DNA of 64,000 bases, taken from Flavicella sediminum. Its GTDB lineage: Bacteria > Bacteroidota > Bacteroidia > Flavobacteriales > Flavobacteriaceae. The translations under genes and the position numbers were made by a program. The stretch lies in the NCBI RefSeq assembly GCF_006381105.1, contig NZ_VDET01000007.1, forward strand, positions 460,072 to 524,071, given 5' to 3'. The notes beneath the pieces were generated by a model. The model was given only the letters and a program-made list of their open reading frames with translations. It had not been told where the DNA came from and searched no databases. Positions 54,372-64,000 of the stretch are shown here, in pieces; positions within the stretch are counted from its first letter, which is position 1; every line of letters starts with the position of its first letter.

Positions 54372-57300
54372 ATGCGTTATTACAATATTTTAATTTTAGC
54401 CTTTTGTTCCTTAGGAATTTATTCTTGCAAACCAAGTTTGCCAGAGTCGGTGGAAATAGCCTATAAAAAATTACCTAAAAAATTAGATTTTAATCAACAT
54501 GTAAAGCCCATTTTATCTGACAAATGTTTTTTATGTCATGGGCCCGATAAAGGAAAAATTTCTGCTGGTTTGCAATTACACCTAGCAGAAACTGCGTATG
54601 CAGAATTACCTGAAACTCCTGGTAAATTTGCAATTACTCCAAAAGACTTAAAAAACTCAGAAATCTTTCACAGAATTTTAAGTGACGATCCTAAACAAAT
54701 AATGCCAACGCCAGAATCGCACTTGACTTTAAGTGCTTATGAAAAATCTGTTTTAATTAAATGGATTGAACAAGGTGCTGAATACAAAGATCACTGGGCT
54801 TTTTCCGAAGTTAGCAATCCTAAAGTTCCTAAAATTAAAAATACCGAATTGGCCAATAATCCAATTGACCATTTCGTTTTTACCAAATTAGCACAAAACA
54901 ATTTAAGCCCTGCTAAAAGAGCTGATAAAGAAACTTTATTAAGAAGAGCTTCCTTTGATTTAATTGGCTTACCACCTACCGAAGCCGAGTTAGACGCTTT
55001 TGTTAACGACAACTCAGACAATGCTTTTGAAAAACAACTAGACCGTTTATTAGCATCGCCACATTACGGAGAACAAAGAACCTTAGACTGGATGGATGTT
55101 GCACGTTATGCAGATACCCATGGTTATAGTAACGACCGCTACAGAGATACTTCTCCTTGGAGAGATTGGGTTATCAAAGCTTTTAATGAAAACATGCCTT
55201 ATGATCAATTTCTTACTTGGCAGCTGGCTGGAGATTTATTGCCAAACGCCACTCGCGAGCAAAAATTAGCAACTACTTACAACCGTCTGCATCCTCAAAA
55301 TATTGAAGGAGGAATTATTGATGAAGAATTTAGAGTTGAATATGTTGCCGATAGAACCGCAACTGTAAGTCAAGGAATGTTAGGTTTATCTTATGCTTGT
55401 GCTAAATGCCATGATCATAAATACGATCCAATTTCTCAAAAAGATTATTACGAATTGTTCGCCTTTTTTAACAATGTAGATGAAACCGGATTGATTCCTT
55501 GGGATTTAGCCACTCCAGTTCCTGCTATGTTATTGCCTACAAAACAGCAAGAAGATGTATTGGCTTATTTAGAAGGAATTACAAAAGAAACCGAAGAAAA
55601 AGTTAAAAACACCGCTTCCATAGAGTCTGAAAAAGCTCACAAATGGATTGCTAACAATCGTTACAAAACTATTCCCAACACCCCTAGCTCAAAAGGCTTG
55701 GTGGCTCAATTCGACTTTAATAACGGGAAACTTACAAATAAAATTAGAACGAAGAAGAAAAATAAAATCCAAATGAGACAGCAGTTTGTTCAAAACGAAC
55801 CTGTTGTATTTAAAAAAGGAAAAACGGGTAAAGGTTTGGCCATGGATGGTGATACTTGGATGGACTTAGACAGTATTGGAGTTTTTAAAAGAAACCAACC
55901 TTTTAGTATTGGAATCGAAATTTTTGTTCCCGCTAAACTTGAAGAAGGAGTGATTTTCCATAAAATGAATAGTCCTGAATTGCATAGTTTTAGAGGATAT
56001 CATTTAAAAATAAAAGACAACAAACTGGAAGCTTTATTAGCTCATGTATACCCAGACAATGCAATTGTTGTAGAGTCGTTAAAAGAAATTCCTAAAGAAA
56101 AATGGGTACATGTAACGATGACATACAACGGTTCTAGTAAGGCCGATGGCGTATCTATTTTTATGGATGGAGAAAAACTACAAACCAAAACCGTTTTCGA
56201 TAATTTATACAAAGACATTATTTTTCATGGCTTAAGACTTTATGGTAAAGGACCTAGATTAGAGCCGGGACTTCGTATTGGAGCCGTATGGAGAGGTAAA
56301 GGAATTGGAGGAGCTACGGTTGATGATTTAGCCGTTTATGACAGAGAATTAAGCGAAATTGAAGTCATGCAACTAGCCAAATCTGAAAATTTGACTAAAC
56401 TTAAGAAAACTAGTTTCGAAAATTTATCCGACACAGAAAAAAATAGCTTACGTAAGTACTATTTGGCAACAAATTCTAAAGCTTACAGCAATGTTTTACA
56501 TAAATTAGAATTAGACAGATTGGCGTATGTAGATAGCATCGACAAAGTAAAACAAATAATGGTGCTTAAAGAAAGTAAGCTAAACAGACAAGCTTACATT
56601 TTAGACCGAGGAAATTATGATTCTCCTACAGATTCTGTATTCCCTAATGTGCCGGAAAGAATTTTCCCTATGGATGAAAGTCTACCTAAAAACAGGTTAG
56701 GTTTGGCCAAATGGATTACAGACAAAGACAATCCATTAACACCACGTGTTACTGTAAACAGATACTGGCAAAATTTATTTGGAAGAGGAATCGTAAATAC
56801 CTCAGAAGATTTTGGGAATCAAGGAGAATTGCCAAGTCACCCAGAACTTTTAGATTGGTTGGCAACTACTTTTGTAGCCTCTGGTTGGGATGTAAAAAAA
56901 CTACATAAAGAAATTATGATGTCTCATACCTACCAACAAAGCTCTATTGTTAGTGAAGATTTATTAAAAAATGACAGAGACAATAAACTACTTGCTAGGG
57001 GCCCTGCTGTTCGATTGACAGGAGAAATGTTAAGAGACAATGCTTTGTTCGCTTCTGGTTTGTTAAACACAACAATTGGTGGAGAAAGTGTAAAACCTTA
57101 TCAACCTAAAGGTTTGTGGAAAGTAAATGGAGGACATTACGAGCAAGATGGTGAAGAAGGATTGTACAGAAGAAGTATGTATACAATTTGGAAACGTTCA
57201 GTTCCAAATCCTACCTTAGCTACTTTTGATACGCCTAATAGAGATCTTTGTAATTCTCGTAGACAAAAAACAAATACACCTCTACAAGCACTGGTTATTT

Positions 57301-57617
57301 TAAATGACCCAACCTATGTAGAAGCTTCAAGAGTTTTAGGAAAACAAATGACTTTGGCAGATAGCCTTAGCGAAGGAATTCAACAAACCTTCAGAAAATT
57401 AACAGGGAGACATATTACAGACAAAGAATTGGAGGTCTTAACAGAACTGCAAAAATCTGAATATGAAAAATTCAAAAAGCATCCTGAAAAAACAAAAGGT
57501 TGGTTAAATACTGGAGCTTTTAAAATTGACGCAACAGACGACAAAGCTTTGATTACCGCCAATGCTATTGTAGCCAGTACCATTATGAATACAGATGCTA
57601 GCATCACCAAAAGATAA
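54372..57617 (+). CDS. Exported PSCyt1-DUF1549-LamG-DUF1553 protein (planctomycete type cytochrome-like)
   Basis: This 1081-residue lipoprotein has a lipobox with Cys19 (LGIYSC) followed by a haem-type C52-x2-C55-H56 motif in the planctomycete cytochrome domain (about 40-105). Next are DUF1549 (about 160-370, with a second CAKCH), a concanavalin/LamG-like insert (about 440-620) and DUF1553 (about 700-1010). These proteins are exported and thought to act in oxidation of polymeric substrates, though the reaction is undefined. It is the first gene of a five-gene operon, 25 bases before the DUF1501 gene. Confidence 0.88.
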   Translation: MRYYNILILAFCSLGIYSCKPSLPESVEIAYKKLPKKLDFNQHVKPILSDKCFLCHGPDKGKISAGLQLHLAETAYAELPETPGKFAITPKDLKNSEIFHRILSDDPKQIMPTPESHLTLSAYEKSVLIKWIEQGAEYKDHWAFSEVSNPKVPKIKNTELANNPIDHFVFTKLAQNNLSPAKRADKETLLRRASFDLIGLPPTEAELDAFVNDNSDNAFEKQLDRLLASPHYGEQRTLDWMDVARYADTHGYSNDRYRDTSPWRDWVIKAFNENMPYDQFLTWQLAGDLLPNATREQKLATTYNRLHPQNIEGGIIDEEFRVEYVADRTATVSQGMLGLSYACAKCHDHKYDPISQKDYYELFAFFNNVDETGLIPWDLATPVPAMLLPTKQQEDVLAYLEGITKETEEKVKNTASIESEKAHKWIANNRYKTIPNTPSSKGLVAQFDFNNGKLTNKIRTKKKNKIQMRQQFVQNEPVVFKKGKTGKGLAMDGDTWMDLDSIGVFKRNQPFSIGIEIFVPAKLEEGVIFHKMNSPELHSFRGYHLKIKDNKLEALLAHVYPDNAIVVESLKEIPKEKWVHVTMTYNGSSKADGVSIFMDGEKLQTKTVFDNLYKDIIFHGLRLYGKGPRLEPGLRIGAVWRGKGIGGATVDDLAVYDRELSEIEVMQLAKSENLTKLKKTSFENLSDTEKNSLRKYYLATNSKAYSNVLHKLELDRLAYVDSIDKVKQIMVLKESKLNRQAYILDRGNYDSPTDSVFPNVPERIFPMDESLPKNRLGLAKWITDKDNPLTPRVTVNRYWQNLFGRGIVNTSEDFGNQGELPSHPELLDWLATTFVASGWDVKKLHKEIMMSHTYQQSSIVSEDLLKNDRDNKLLARGPAVRLTGEMLRDNALFASGLLNTTIGGESVKPYQPKGLWKVNGGHYEQDGEEGLYRRSMYTIWKRSVPNPTLATFDTPNRDLCNSRRQKTNTPLQALVILNDPTYVEASRVLGKQMTLADSLSEGIQQTFRKLTGRHITDKELEVLTELQKSEYEKFKKHPEKTKGWLNTGAFKIDATDDKALITANAIVASTIMNTDASITKR

Positions 57618-57642
57618 ATTGTTAACCTACAAATAAAAAATT

Positions 57643-59160
57643 ATGTGTAACAATCACGAACATAAAAAGTTAACATCTAACAATAGAGATTTACAAGAAA
57701 TTGAAAAGCAATTAGATAGAAGGCATTTTTTAAAGAAAACCTCTTTAGGTTTAGGTGCTATTGCTTTAGGTAGTCTTTTAGGAACTGAAAAATTATGGGC
57801 CGCAGGAAGTCAGGAACAAACTACTGAGAAAATTCTAGCTGCTTACAATAAAAACAGACTAGGATTGCCTCACCATTTACCAAAAGCCAAAAGAATAATT
57901 TATTTATTCCAAAGTGGTGGGCCTTCACAAATGGATTTGTTTGATTACAAACCCAAATTAACAGACATGTTTGGTAAGGAATTACCTGATTCAATTATAG
58001 GCGGACAAAGACTAACAGGAATGAGTGGCGCACAAAGTACCTTGCCTATTGCTCCTTCTACTTTTAAATTCAAGCAATATGGTAAATCCAGAGCTTGGGT
58101 TAGTGAAGTTATGCCACATTTATCTGAAGTAGTAGACGATCTTTGTTTTATCAAAGGAATGCAAACCGATCAAATTAACCATACACCGGCCATTACTTTT
58201 ATGCAAACCGGACATCAATTACCGGGTAGACCTGCAATTGGATCTTGGCTAAGTTATGGTTTGGGTTCTGACAATGAAAACTTACCTACTTTTATTACCT
58301 TAGTTTCTAAAAATGGAAAAGGGCAACCCCTAAAAGCTAGTTTATGGGGAAATGGTTTTTTACCTACAGAACACCAAGGAGTTCAGTTTAGATCGGGTAA
58401 AGATCCTGTACTCTATTTAACAGACCCTGAAAACTATGACGGTCACGATCGTAGACATATGCTAGATTACCTAAGCCATTTAAATGATCTTCAAACAGAT
58501 ACTTACGGAGATCCTGAAATTCAAGCAAGAATGGCACAGTATGAAATGGCATTTAAAATGCAAACTTCTGTACCTGAAGTAACCGATATTAAAGACGAGC
58601 CTGAACATATTTTTGATATGTACGGAAAAGATAGTAGAGACCCAGGAACCTATGCTGCGAACTGTTTAATGGCCAGAAAACTCTTAGAAAAAGGAGTGAA
58701 ATTTGTGCAATTATACCACCAAGGATGGGACCAACACAACTACTGCCCAGGCGGAGTAAAAAGTCAATCTAAAAAAACAGACCAAGCAACGGCTGCCCTA
58801 ATTAAAGATTTAAAACAACGTGGAATGTTAGAAGACACTTTGGTTGTTTGGGGTGGAGAATTTGGTAGAACTGTTTATTCTCAAGGACAATTAACAGCTA
58901 ACAATTATGGTAGAGATCATCATCCAAAAGCCTTTACTATGTGGATGGCTGGTGCTGGTGTAAAACCTGGTTTTTCTTATGGAGAAACAGATGACTTTAG
59001 CTACAACGTCACTAAAGACCCTGTACATGTACACGATTTCCATGCTACTTTAATGCACTTATTTGGTGTCGATCATGAAAAGCTGACCTTTAAACATCAA
59101 GGAAGACGCTATCGTTTGACAGATGTTCATGGACATGTTGTAAAGGATTTATTAACGTAA
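57643..59160 (+). CDS. DUF1501 protein with Tat signal
   Basis: This 505-residue protein has a twin-arginine signal, DRRHFLKKTSLGLGAIALG (25-43), and the alkaline-phosphatase/sulfatase-like DUF1501 fold (FQSGGPSQMDLFDYKP, VVWGGEFGRT, GRDHHPKAFTMWMAG). DUF1501 almost always travels with DUF1553 proteins, as here. The Tat signal suggests export in a folded state, perhaps metal-bound. The reaction is unknown. Confidence 0.9.
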   Translation: MCNNHEHKKLTSNNRDLQEIEKQLDRRHFLKKTSLGLGAIALGSLLGTEKLWAAGSQEQTTEKILAAYNKNRLGLPHHLPKAKRIIYLFQSGGPSQMDLFDYKPKLTDMFGKELPDSIIGGQRLTGMSGAQSTLPIAPSTFKFKQYGKSRAWVSEVMPHLSEVVDDLCFIKGMQTDQINHTPAITFMQTGHQLPGRPAIGSWLSYGLGSDNENLPTFITLVSKNGKGQPLKASLWGNGFLPTEHQGVQFRSGKDPVLYLTDPENYDGHDRRHMLDYLSHLNDLQTDTYGDPEIQARMAQYEMAFKMQTSVPEVTDIKDEPEHIFDMYGKDSRDPGTYAANCLMARKLLEKGVKFVQLYHQGWDQHNYCPGGVKSQSKKTDQATAALIKDLKQRGMLEDTLVVWGGEFGRTVYSQGQLTANNYGRDHHPKAFTMWMAGAGVKPGFSYGETDDFSYNVTKDPVHVHDFHATLMHLFGVDHEKLTFKHQGRRYRLTDVHGHVVKDLLT

Positions 59161-59187
59161 CTAACCAAAACCACTCTAGATAAGATT

Positions 59188-60297
59188 ATGGAAAAATCTC
59201 GTAGAAATTTTATAAAAAACTCAGCATTGGCGGGTGTCGCACTTGCAGCAACACCAACCTTTGGTTTTCACATGATGAAAAAACCGTTGGAAAAAGAAAC
59301 CATTTTAGGTCATGGTGATTATCAATACAAATTAGTTAGAGATTGGGCTCAAATGAGTTCTATTGAAACACCTTTGCTTAATTGTCACGAAATGCAAATG
59401 GACAGCAAAGGGAGATTGGTCATGATTGGTGATCATCCAAGAAATAATGTGATCATTTTTGATAAGTCGGGGAATGTTATTGATTCTTGGGGTACCGCCT
59501 ATCCTGGTGGTCATGGATTGACTATTTCTGACGAAGGTGGTGAAGATTTTTTATTTTTGGCCGACTCTGGATGGTTTTTAAATAAAAGCGGAAAATGGAC
59601 CAAACACAATGGACGTATTGCTAAAACGACCATGGATGGTAGAGTTGTTTTTGATATTGGACACCCAGTAACTATTGGCGTTTACAAACCAGGTGAATCA
59701 TTTTGCCCTACAGAAACTGCTATCGGGCCTAACGGAGATATTTATGTTGCGGATGGTTATGGAATGAGTAGAATTATTCAATACGACTACAACGGAAGAT
59801 ATATTAGACATTGGGGTGGTTCTGACAATCCTGATAAAAACTACCAACTAAAAAGTGCACATGGTGTCGCTATAGATTATAGAGATCCTAAAAACCCAAT
59901 GGTGGTTTGTACTTCTAGAAATCAAGCTTCTTTTAAGTGGTTTACTTTGGATGGAAAATATATTAAAACCTTACACTTACCTAATATGCAGGTTTGCCGT
60001 CCGGTATTCGACGATCAAAATTTATATGCTGGTGTTTGTTGGTCTCAACCCGAAGTAGGAAAAACAAATTGGAAACAACCAACAGGATTTGTTACTATTT
60101 TAGAAGGAGATACCGTTGTTTCAAATCCAGGTGCTACGGCTCCAATATATGTAGGTGGCGAATTGCAAAAATCATATCAACTTACTGAACGTCCTATTTC
60201 TCATGGTCATGATGTATGTATTGATAATGATAAAAATATTTATGTATGCCAATGGAGAGCCGACAAAACGCCTCCTTTAAAATTAGAACGCATCTAA
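59188..60297 (+). CDS. Exported NHL-repeat six-bladed propeller protein
   Basis: This 369-residue protein has a twin-arginine signal, SRRNFIKNSALAGVALA (4-20), and then blades with NHL-like repeats (GRLVMIGDHPRNNVIIFD, GDIYVADGYGMSRIIQYD, KNIYVCQWRADK). The fold resembles peptidylglycine alpha-amidating lyase and other extracellular propellers that bind or lyse small substrates. It lies 27 bases after the DUF1501 gene in the operon. The substrate is unknown. Confidence 0.82.
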   Translation: MEKSRRNFIKNSALAGVALAATPTFGFHMMKKPLEKETILGHGDYQYKLVRDWAQMSSIETPLLNCHEMQMDSKGRLVMIGDHPRNNVIIFDKSGNVIDSWGTAYPGGHGLTISDEGGEDFLFLADSGWFLNKSGKWTKHNGRIAKTTMDGRVVFDIGHPVTIGVYKPGESFCPTETAIGPNGDIYVADGYGMSRIIQYDYNGRYIRHWGGSDNPDKNYQLKSAHGVAIDYRDPKNPMVVCTSRNQASFKWFTLDGKYIKTLHLPNMQVCRPVFDDQNLYAGVCWSQPEVGKTNWKQPTGFVTILEGDTVVSNPGATAPIYVGGELQKSYQLTERPISHGHDVCIDNDKNIYVCQWRADKTPPLKLERI

Positions 60298-60381
60298 TTC
60301 TAACGCTACAAAAACGAACGTGTTATTAAAAAATTAATTCCACAACAACGCTAGCATGCGTTTCTAAATAAATTATTTAAA

Positions 60382-61761
60382 ATGAACGAAGTACCTGATT
60401 TTGTATTGTTTCTTGGCCGATTTCACCCATTGGTTGTGCATTTACCCATCGGTTTTTTAACCTTTGCTTTTCTCTTAGAAATTTTCAGCAAATGGAAAAA
60501 TAATAAGGAATTAAGAAGTGCTATTCCTTACGCCCTATTCTTTAGTTTTGTTACAGCTGCTAAAGCCTGTACATTAGGTTATATGTTGTCTTTAAGTGGC
60601 GAATATGACGGCGAAATGTTGGATGGTCATTTTTGGTTTGGAATTGCAACAACCGTCGCAACTTTATTTGCTTGGCTAATTAGTATTGATAAAATTAAAT
60701 TTATTCAATTGAAAAGCTTTAAGTCCAATATTGCCAGTTTAACCTTGTTAGTTGCATTGATAAGTATTACTGGGCATTATGGAGGAAACCTTACTCATGG
60801 TTCTGACTATTTAACAAAATATGCTCCTTTTACAGACAAACCTGTAAAAATTCTTCCGCCAAAAACCATGGAAGAAGTTGCCTACTTTGACCATATTGTC
60901 AACCCAATTCTACAAGACAAATGTGCCAGTTGTCACAATGCCTCTAAAAAGAAAGGTGGACTTTCCTTTGAAAATCAGGAGATGATTTTAAAAGGTGGTA
61001 AAAAAGGATTGGCTGTAGTTGCTGGTGATCTTTCTAAATCAGATTTAATACACCGGGTTTCTTTAAGCGACCACGATGAAGATTTTATGCCGCCAGAAGG
61101 AAAAACGCCTTTAACAGAAGAAGAAATAAAATTGATCAGTTATTGGATTGAAAGTGCCAAGGCCGATTTTACCACAAAATTAATGGCAATTGAAAATCAT
61201 AGCAAAATACTACCCATTGCGGCTAGTTATTTAAAATTAGACGGTAGTGCGGAAGCAGCACTTCCTAAAGTGGCCGCTGTAGACAGTCTTGTTATTGCAG
61301 ACTTAATTAATGCTGGTTTTGCCATTAGAGAATTGGTGTTTGATGCGCATATTTATGATGTGGTATTGCCTACACAAACGGCTAGTACCAATGAAGAATT
61401 CACTACGCTTCTAAAGAAATTAGAAAAAATTAAAGATCATGTATTTTGGTTAGAGTTAGAGGATAACTTTGTTACCGATGAAAACTTACAAACCTTAACT
61501 ACTTTTTCAAACTTGACAAAACTGAAGTTGGCAAAAAATCCAATTAGCGATGCGGGAATTACTTCTTTAGAAAAAATGGTAAAACTTGAAAGTTTGAATT
61601 TGTACGAAACAAAAATTACAGCCTCTTCTTTAGATTCTTTTCTAAAATTCAAAAAATTAAAAAGCGTTTATTTGTGGAAAACAAGTATTACAAAAGAAGA
61701 ACTCACAAATTTTGAAACAACAAATGAACTTCCTAAACTTTATTTAGGAATGAAAAAATAA
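60382..61761 (+). CDS. Membrane DUF2231-cytochrome-leucine-rich-repeat fusion
   Basis: The 459 residues comprise a DUF2231-like four-helix membrane part (about 8-135, starting FHPLVVHLPIGFL), a planctomycete-type cytochrome c domain with C181-A-S-C184-H185 and MPPEGK as possible distal ligand, and a C-terminal leucine-rich-repeat stretch (about 330-455; LTKLKLAKNPISDAGI, LESLNLYETKI). It could pass electrons between the exported DUF1553 proteins and the membrane. It is the fourth operon gene, 84 bases after the NHL gene. Confidence 0.82.
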   Translation: MNEVPDFVLFLGRFHPLVVHLPIGFLTFAFLLEIFSKWKNNKELRSAIPYALFFSFVTAAKACTLGYMLSLSGEYDGEMLDGHFWFGIATTVATLFAWLISIDKIKFIQLKSFKSNIASLTLLVALISITGHYGGNLTHGSDYLTKYAPFTDKPVKILPPKTMEEVAYFDHIVNPILQDKCASCHNASKKKGGLSFENQEMILKGGKKGLAVVAGDLSKSDLIHRVSLSDHDEDFMPPEGKTPLTEEEIKLISYWIESAKADFTTKLMAIENHSKILPIAASYLKLDGSAEAALPKVAAVDSLVIADLINAGFAIRELVFDAHIYDVVLPTQTASTNEEFTTLLKKLEKIKDHVFWLELEDNFVTDENLQTLTTFSNLTKLKLAKNPISDAGITSLEKMVKLESLNLYETKITASSLDSFLKFKKLKSVYLWKTSITKEELTNFETTNELPKLYLGMKK

Positions 61762-61766
61762 ACAAT

Positions 61767-62939
61767 ATGCGGTACAAGATTGCTACTATATCGGCTAGTA
61801 TTATTATTTGTCTATTGGCAATCAGCTCGTGCAATCAGAAAGAAAAAAAGGCTAAAGTGGATGTGAATTCCGTGTATACGCCTTTACCCGAGAAAGTAAT
61901 TTCCCCTAAAAACAATCCTTCATCAAAAGAAAAAATTTCTTTGGGGAAATTACTTTTTTACGATCCAATTCTTTCAGGAAACAAAGATGTTGCTTGTGCC
62001 AGTTGCCACCATCCTGAATTTGGCTATGCCGAAGCATTAGACCTTTCTATAGGAGTTAATGGTCATGGACTTAGCAGCAATCGTAAATTTAAAATTCCAA
62101 ACAGCATTCCACTTGTAAAAAGAAATGCACATACCATTTTAAATGCTGCCTACAACGGAATTGGTATTGATGGCAAATACCATCCACTAAAAGCGCCCAT
62201 GTTTTGGGACAATAGAGAGCAGAGTTTAGAAGACCAAGTTTTGGGACCTATACAATCTCTTGAAGAAATGAGAGGTACAAAAATTTCTGCTGACGCTATT
62301 TTAGATACGCTGGTCAACCGTTTAAAAGGCATTCCTGAATACGTAAAATTATTTGACGATGTGTTCCCTGATAAAAATTCCATCTCCAAAGAAAATATAG
62401 CCAAAGCAATTGCTTGTTTTGAAAGAAGTTTGACAACGCCTAACTCCCGCTTTGATCAATTTTTAAAAGGAGATTTAGATGCCATATCCCAAGGAGAAAA
62501 GGACGGTTTTGAATTGTTTAAAAAAGCAAAATGCACCGATTGCCACAATGGCCCCATGTTTACCGATTATAAAATTCATGTTTTGGGAGTTCCTGACAAT
62601 GAAAAATTAGGCTATTCAGATACAGGTTACGAAAAAACTTATGGTTTTAGAACCCCAACCCTAAGAAATTTAAGATATACTGCACCCTATATGCACAATG
62701 GAAAATTTAAAACCTTGCAACAAGTTTTAGAATTTTATGAAGACATTGCATCCGGACATTCCGAAAATCCCTTGATCAAAGATTCTCAATTGGATACGCT
62801 TAACAAAGGAATTAATTTAAAAGTAAAAGATATGAGTACCATTATTTCTTTTTTCAACACCTTAAATTCCGACAATTTCGACAAAGAAATTCCTAGGGAA
62901 GTCCCAAGTAAATTACCTGTTGGCGGAAATATACAATAG
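61767..62939 (+). CDS. Di-haem cytochrome c peroxidase family (MauG-like) lipoprotein
   Basis: This 390-residue protein has a lipobox Cys22 (LLAISSC) and two haem motifs, C77-A-S-C80-H81 and C256-T-D-C259-H260. A typical RNAHTILNAAYN region, MFWDNR, and PTLRNLRYTAPYMHNGKF near the C-terminus place it in the CcpA/MauG family. It may reduce peroxide or carry out oxidative chemistry on a partner in the periplasm. It is the last gene of the operon, five bases after the DUF2231 gene. Confidence 0.9.
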   Translation: MRYKIATISASIIICLLAISSCNQKEKKAKVDVNSVYTPLPEKVISPKNNPSSKEKISLGKLLFYDPILSGNKDVACASCHHPEFGYAEALDLSIGVNGHGLSSNRKFKIPNSIPLVKRNAHTILNAAYNGIGIDGKYHPLKAPMFWDNREQSLEDQVLGPIQSLEEMRGTKISADAILDTLVNRLKGIPEYVKLFDDVFPDKNSISKENIAKAIACFERSLTTPNSRFDQFLKGDLDAISQGEKDGFELFKKAKCTDCHNGPMFTDYKIHVLGVPDNEKLGYSDTGYEKTYGFRTPTLRNLRYTAPYMHNGKFKTLQQVLEFYEDIASGHSENPLIKDSQLDTLNKGINLKVKDMSTIISFFNTLNSDNFDKEIPREVPSKLPVGGNIQ

Positions 62940-63065
62940 GCGTATAAACCCCTTTAACACATCACTAATACCCAAGTTTTCCTTATCGATTTTAAGAATT
63001 TATAACACTTTTTGGCTTCCCTAAAAAAGAAGCGCTAATAAATTCTAAAAACTATTTTAAATTAG

Positions 63066-63073
63066 TACTTTTG
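63066..63073 (+). promoter_or_regulatory. Promoter -7 element of the transketolase gene
   Basis: TACTTTTG fits TAnnTTTG, 27 bases upstream of the ATG. No good -33 TTG is seen at the usual spacing. Confidence 0.4.
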
Positions 63074-63100
63074 CTCTCGATTAATAACATACAACATATA

Positions 63101-64000
63101 ATGAAAAAATATACGTTTACCGAGAAAAAAGATACTCGTTCTGGATTTGGAGCTGGTTTAGCTGAATTAGGAAGAACTAACCCAAATGTAGTAGCACTTT
63201 GTGCTGATTTAATTGGTTCTTTAAAAATGGACAAATTTATTGAAGAAAATCCAGAAAGATTTTTTCAAATTGGTATTGCTGAAGCGAACATGATCGGTAT
63301 CGCTGCTGGATTAACAATTGGTGGTAAAATTCCTTTTACAGGAACTTTCGCTAACTTTTCTACAGGTAGAGTTTATGATCAAATCCGTCAATCTGTTGCT
63401 TATTCTGATAAAAACGTAAAAATTTGTGCTTCTCATGCAGGTTTAACGCTTGGAGAAGATGGAGCAACTCACCAAATATTGGAAGACATCGGTTTGATGA
63501 AAATGTTACCCGGTATGACTGTTATTAATACATGTGACTACAACCAAACAGAAGCTGCTACTATTGCTATTGCTGCTCATGAAGGGCCTGTTTACTTGCG
63601 TTTTGGACGTCCGGTTGTGCCTATTTACATGCCGAAACATACAGATACAGAACACGAAAATAAATTTGTTATTGGAAAAGCCATCCAATTAACAGAAGGT
63701 GCTGATGTAACCATTGTTGCTACTGGACACTTAGTTTGGGAAGCATTACAAGCCTCTGAGCAATTAGAAGAATTAGGAATTTCTGCTGAAGTTTTAAACA
63801 TGCACACTATAAAACCTTTGGATGCAGAAGCAGTATTGGCTTCTGTTGCTAAAACAGGTTGTATTGTTACTGCTGAAGAGCATAACTATATGGGTGGTTT
63901 AGGTGAAAGCATTTCTGGAGTATTGGCTAAAAACAGCCCAGTACCTCAAGAATTTGTAGCTGTGAATGATAGTTTTGGAGAATCTGGAACTCCTGCTCAA
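63101..64000 (+). CDS. Transketolase, C-terminal subunit (partial, runs off the window)
   Basis: From ATG 63101 (MKKYTFTEKKDTRSGFGAGL) 300 codons are open to the window end. It corresponds to the pyrimidine-binding and C-terminal domains of transketolase/DXS-type enzymes: FQIGIAEANMIGIAAGLT, SHAGLTLGEDGATHQ and GPVYLRFGRP. The short start and the absence of the thiamine-binding N-terminal half mean it is the second subunit of a split transketolase, as found in many Bacteroidota. The first subunit's gene is not upstream; that flank is occupied by the peroxidase gene. Confidence 0.9.
   Translation, partial: MKKYTFTEKKDTRSGFGAGLAELGRTNPNVVALCADLIGSLKMDKFIEENPERFFQIGIAEANMIGIAAGLTIGGKIPFTGTFANFSTGRVYDQIRQSVAYSDKNVKICASHAGLTLGEDGATHQILEDIGLMKMLPGMTVINTCDYNQTEAATIAIAAHEGPVYLRFGRPVVPIYMPKHTDTEHENKFVIGKAIQLTEGADVTIVATGHLVWEALQASEQLEELGISAEVLNMHTIKPLDAEAVLASVAKTGCIVTAEEHNYMGGLGESISGVLAKNSPVPQEFVAVNDSFGESGTPAQ

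Overview
The window looks like the chromosome of a marine member of the Flavobacteriaceae (Bacteroidota). The DNA is AT-rich. Two large secreted proteins end in type IX secretion (Por) sorting domains. Several promoters match the Bacteroidota pattern TTG...TAnnTTTG. There is a secreted family 6 polysaccharide lyase, and housekeeping genes such as the long-form dapD and a split transketolase are of flavobacterial type.

Region 1 (1-22.8 kb) is an accessory defence island. It opens with the 3' end of a primase/SF3-helicase gene of the mobile-element type, then a 0.6-kb CAACA-rich non-coding stretch. Next comes a long minus-strand gene train, read from 16.0 kb down to 1.4 kb: two different HsdM subunits, HsdS, a 120-aa unknown, a Septu-like pair (ATPase PtuA-like, HNH nuclease PtuB-like), a 1354-aa Hsp90/GHKL-type ATPase with three internal repeats and a DUF3883-like nuclease end, and finally HsdR. 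The overlapping or near-abutting junctions suggest one transcription unit in which other defence modules sit between the specificity and restriction subunits of a type I restriction system. Upstream are a twice-frameshifted remnant gene, a two-gene unit of pseudokinase-SF1 helicase (Mokosh-like) plus winged-helix protein, a small unknown, and on the plus strand an HNH endonuclease with a ScoMcrA-like N-terminus.

Region 2 (22.8-39.9 kb) holds a Trm11-type methyltransferase, a two-site CDGSH protein, a 2305-aa surface protein built from Ig-like, FG-GAP, fibronectin-like and calcium-binding repeats, a membrane-anchored AraC regulator, a methyltransferase, and a polysaccharide locus. The locus has the PL6 lyase on the minus strand and a divergent pair on the plus strand (beta-propeller glycosidase-like protein and beta-helix protein), with readable promoters on both sides of the divide.

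Region 3 (40-53.3 kb) is core genome: aspartokinase, a divergent ACT-like protein, DUF1569, miaA, thioesterase, a signalling cassette (coiled-coil protein, roadblock/longin-like protein, Ras-like GTPase, hybrid histidine kinase), dapD, a conserved cysteine-bearing enzyme of unknown role, smpB, a UbiA-type prenyltransferase and maf.

Region 4 (53.3-63 kb) is an AraC regulator divergent from a five-gene operon of exported proteins: DUF1549/DUF1553 with cytochrome motif, DUF1501, NHL propeller, DUF2231-cytochrome-LRR, and di-haem peroxidase. This is a planctomycete-like set that may oxidise an extracellular substrate and pass electrons to haem proteins. The window ends inside the C-terminal transketolase subunit gene.
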